From Candidatus Woesearchaeota archaeon (GTDB lineage: Archaea; Nanobdellota; Nanobdellia; Woesearchaeales; JACPBV01), in assembly GCA_016180165.1 (NCBI GenBank), contig JACPBU010000071.1, positions 1-7,536 on the forward strand: DNA of 7,536 nt. Reading direction: 5' to 3'. Each line of letters begins with the position of its first letter. Within the stretch, counting starts at the first letter, position 1. The notes beneath the pieces are model-generated. The model was not told the origin of the DNA. It did no database searches and saw nothing but the letters and a program-made list of their open reading frames with translations. The translations under genes and the position numbers were made by a program. Below, piece by piece: positions 5,843 through 7,536 of this stretch.

Positions 5843-7236
5843 CTTGATACGACCATCTTGATGTCATTACTGCTTCCGCCGCCAGCATATACCCTCCATT
5901 CTTCGTCGGGGTCATTCCACATCAAGTATGCTTTAGTGGTATCTGAAGGCTGAATTTGCAATCCAAGGGCGTTTGCACCATCGAGAAGAACATAATTGTA
6001 GCTGCTGCCCGCTAGATTGCTGATTTTAAGCACGTTCGTGCTGCCATCTCCCTCTACAGCCAGCTTTGCTCCCGGGCTGTTAGTTCCGATGCCGACGTTG
6101 CCGTTGACAAGGTATAATGTTTGATTAAAAACGGTATTGTTAGTGAAGTTAACGAATCCAGTAGAGAATATGCCTGTCCCCCTGACATCAAGGGCTGATT
6201 TAGGGGAGGTTGTGCCTATGCCGACATTACCGTTACCCGTGGATATAACTAAGTCTCTGTTGTTTAGTGTGTCAATTATAGTTTTGTACCTGCCACCTGA
6301 GAATTCCGGTTTTATATCGAGAAATGAATTAATGCCTGACAGAAGCCGTAAACCAAGGTCACCCTCGTTTGCCACAGCTACCGAAAGCTTCGCACCTGGG
6401 TTCGCCGTCCCGATGCCGACGTTGCCGCCGAATCTTGTTTGAAGGGCCAGATGCCCATTTGTTCCGCTACCAGCATTAAAGGCATCAATTAACCCGGCAC
6501 CGTTTGTTGCTGCTGAGCGGCCGAAAGTAAGATAAGTATTGGCGCCTGTAGCAGGGTTCCCATTTCCTAACATCAGGTTATTGTCCAGGTTGGTGGTGCC
6601 TGCATCGATATAAACATTGTTTGCAAAAAGCCCCGTAGTTCTCAACTGATTAGTTCCTACATTTACCTGAATTGCATTGACGTGGCTTGCTCCGATGTCA
6701 CCAGAGACTTCTAGCTTGTTGGTGCCGGTGAAGGCGGTAGTGCCGATGCCTACTTTTCCGCCTATCAGAACAAGCTGATTCATCCCTGCAACAAGGCCGT
6801 TTGCAGGGAGAGTCAATGAACCTGTGTTGAGTGTTAATGAGCCGGTGCTTAAGGTCAGAGAGCCAGTCATCGTGTCTCCTGCCTTATTGACTTTGCTGGA
6901 GTCACTGACAACCGGCAGGTTGGTCAGGCTTGCTCCGCTGCCTTCGAATGAGGTTGCTTTTATTTTTCCTGAAACGTCTAATTTTGCAGTCGAATCTGGT
7001 GTCGTGGTGCCGATGCCAACTTTTCCTGACTCGACCAGAAGATTGCCTCCTGAAATGAGGAGATTTGTCCTGATATCAACCTGGCCTGCCAGCTTAGTGT
7101 CAATGATGTCAGCGTATAATGTTCCATGGGATAGCTCTGATGGGGAATAATCGGCGAAAGCTATAAGGGCAAACATGATAAGGAGAGTACTTGCAAGAGC
7201 TATACCTGCCCATACACCCGCACCTCTTTGGCTCAT
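5833..7236 (-). CDS. Split fibre gene, 5' part: signal peptide and VGIGT shaft
   Basis: A 467-aa frame, paralogous to the collar-type fibre protein. Residues 1-77 are nearly identical to it: MSQRGAGVWAG signal peptide, likely cleavage after AFA, DYSPSE, and the first VGIGT. Further motifs lie at about 160, 271, 336 and 379. Three tandem TGSLTL heptads (124-144) follow GDTM, a phage tail-fibre-like pattern. At residue 463 a 14-bp tandem duplication shifts the frame, adding only SRWS before a TAA. Removing one copy joins this frame to the one ending at 5327 and gives a 631-aa protein with six VGIGT motifs, close to the neighbour's 635 aa. As it stands, the protein is exported but lacks its tip. 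It starts at ATG 7234-7236, 27 bases after a TATA box. The frameshift could be real, reversible or an assembly error. Confidence 0.85.
   Translation of the reverse strand: MSQRGAGVWAGIALASTLLIMFALIAFADYSPSELSHGTLYADIIDTKLAGQVDIRTNLLISGGNLLVESGKVGIGTTTPDSTAKLDVSGKIKATSFEGSGASLTNLPVVSDSSKVNKAGDTMTGSLTLSTGSLTLNTGSLTLPANGLVAGMNQLVLIGGKVGIGTTAFTGTNKLEVSGDIGASHVNAIQVNVGTNQLRTTGLFANNVYIDAGTTNLDNNLMLGNGNPATGANTYLTFGRSAATNGAGLIDAFNAGSGTNGHLALQTRFGGNVGIGTANPGAKLSVAVANEGDLGLRLLSGINSFLDIKPEFSGGRYKTIIDTLNNRDLVISTGNGNVGIGTTSPKSALDVRGTGIFSTGFVNFTNNTVFNQTLYLVNGNVGIGTNSPGAKLAVEGDGSTNVLKISNLAGSSYNYVLLDGANALGLQIQPSDTTKAYLMWNDPDEEWRVYAGGGSSNDIKMVVSRWS
5835..5862. repeat. 14-bp perfect tandem duplication causing the frameshift
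   Basis: ACGACCATCTTGAT occurs twice without spacer, at 5835-5848 and 5849-5862. Fourteen extra bases shift the frame by two. With a single copy, the minus strand reads NDIKMVVRKTGNVGIGT continuously through the fibre gene. Confidence 0.97.
6805..6867 (-). repeat. Three tandem 7-residue TGSLTL repeats
   Basis: The 63 bases encode TGSLTLS, TGSLTLN and TGSLTLP in a row. The codons differ between copies, so the protein repeat is older than a recent slippage event, or is kept by selection. Confidence 0.85.
6941..7020. repeat. 80-bp fibre module, copy 2 (near the 5' end of the split gene)
   Basis: Same module as at 3660-3739, here at residues 73-99 of the split fibre protein, directly after the shared N-terminal region. 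The seam lies at the VGIGT motif. Confidence 0.9.
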
Positions 7237-7278
7237 CTATCGGTTTCTATCGTATGAGTTATATAAATGTTTTTCTTT
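7027..7278. repeat. Duplicated promoter plus signal-peptide region, copy 2
   Basis: Partner of 4850-5101. Both copies place the same leaderless promoter and export signal before different fibre bodies. Confidence 0.92.
7259..7268 (-). promoter_or_regulatory. TATA box of the split fibre gene
   Basis: The minus strand reads ATTTATATAA, centred 27 bases above the ATG at 7234-7236, with the same spacer sequence and no Shine-Dalgarno site as at 5082-5091. A leaderless transcript and co-regulation of the two fibre genes are likely. Confidence 0.75.
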
Positions 7279-7362
7279 CCTGCTGGCGGCAGAAAGAGGC
7301 CGAGAGGGAAGAAAAATGCATAAGGCCATTCAACTGCTAACTCATTTCCCGATAAGTTTTTA

Positions 7363-7536
7363 ATGGAAAAGCAGCTGGAAGACACTATGGAAGAGATCAG
7401 GTCTGAAACGAAGTTCATCTGGGCGCTTCTCAAGGACGTTCTTCTGACGCCTGTTGACCTGCTGCTCATGCTCTTTGGCAAAAGAACGCTTGCGGATGTG
7501 CTTTCGCCGATCAAATCACTTTTTCTGTTCCTCATC
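7363..7536 (+). CDS. Start of a divergent membrane protein, cut by the window edge
   Basis: Fifty-eight codons from ATG 7363 to the end without a stop: a charged N-terminus (MEKQLEDTMEEIRSETK), a hydrophobic stretch (FIWALLKDVLLTPVDLLLMLFG, about residues 18-39), GKRTLADVLSPIK, then a second hydrophobic run (SLFLFLI) that continues past the edge. The layout, with a helix, a GKR loop and an SPIK-type motif before a transmembrane segment, is reminiscent of DUF3667 or YIP1-like membrane proteins, but this is a weak resemblance. The only in-frame start after the stop at 7321-7323 is this ATG. No clear TATA box or Shine-Dalgarno site precedes it. The antisense frame over the same bases is Ser/Arg-rich and unlike a real protein, which supports this strand. 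Confidence 0.65.
   Translation, partial: MEKQLEDTMEEIRSETKFIWALLKDVLLTPVDLLLMLFGKRTLADVLSPIKSLFLFLI

Noticed and set aside
3728..6426. CRISPR-like array from the regularly recurring 17-mer
   Set aside because: Spacings are irregular and the copies lie in one reading frame coding for GNVGIG.
3152..7236. Diversity-generating retroelement acting on the fibre genes
   Set aside because: No reverse transcriptase and no template/variable repeat pair with A-specific changes; the repeats are coding modules with ordinary substitutions.
3152..7236. An integrated virus or prophage
   Set aside because: Only fibre-like proteins with signal peptides are present; no capsid, terminase, portal or other virion genes are visible.
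7233..7535. Minus-strand frame of 100 codons at the right edge
   Set aside because: Ser/Arg-rich, low-complexity composition, and it runs over the fibre promoter and antisense to a convincing hydrophobic plus-strand frame; taken as a shadow.

Overview
The window looks like an accessory, repeat-rich stretch of an archaeal chromosome, probably from a DPANN-type lineage. Three things support this. The gene starts have archaeal TATA boxes (TTTATATA) about 27 bases upstream of the ATG and no Shine-Dalgarno sequence, as in leaderless transcripts. One protein begins with a KKSQITIFIILG membrane anchor, a type I associate with DPANN genomes. There is also an ATPase with a DUF4143-type tail, common in archaea. 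The lineage is an inference, not a proof.

Layout, left to right. Positions 1 to about 405 hold the catalytic part of an IS3-type (rve/DDE) transposase on the plus strand. It is cut off at the window edge and again at its C-terminus, where it runs into the 3' end of a minus-strand gene for a membrane-anchored extracytoplasmic protein (304-1329). Positions 1330-1650 hold no gene but contain two adjacent hairpins. Positions 1651-1752 hold a decayed C-terminal fragment of a tail-collar protein. It lies immediately downstream of a minus-strand AAA ATPase with a DUF4143 nuclease-like tail (1774-3048), whose promoter carries a GTACATT/AATGTAC palindrome.

The core of the window is a pair of paralogous secreted fibre-like proteins on the minus strand, at 3152-5059 (635 aa) and 5327-7236. 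The second is split by a 14-bp tandem duplication; without it the protein would be 631 aa. Both start with nearly the same promoter, signal peptide and first 77 residues. Both carry repeated G(N/K)VGIGT modules of the kind found in phage tail fibres, but they end in unrelated C-terminal tips: a His-rich phage tail collar domain in one, an unrecognised beta-rich domain in the other. Near-identical modules sit at different places in the two proteins. With the collar-gene remnant at 1651, this points to a small family of surface fibres that duplicates, shuffles modules and swaps tips. At the right edge a divergent plus-strand gene for a membrane protein begins (7363) and runs off the window.

Reading of the whole: a surface-fibre (adhesin or receptor-binding) diversification locus, with an IS fragment and an ATPase gene of a kind often seen in accessory DNA. 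The fibre function is inferred from domain architecture only.
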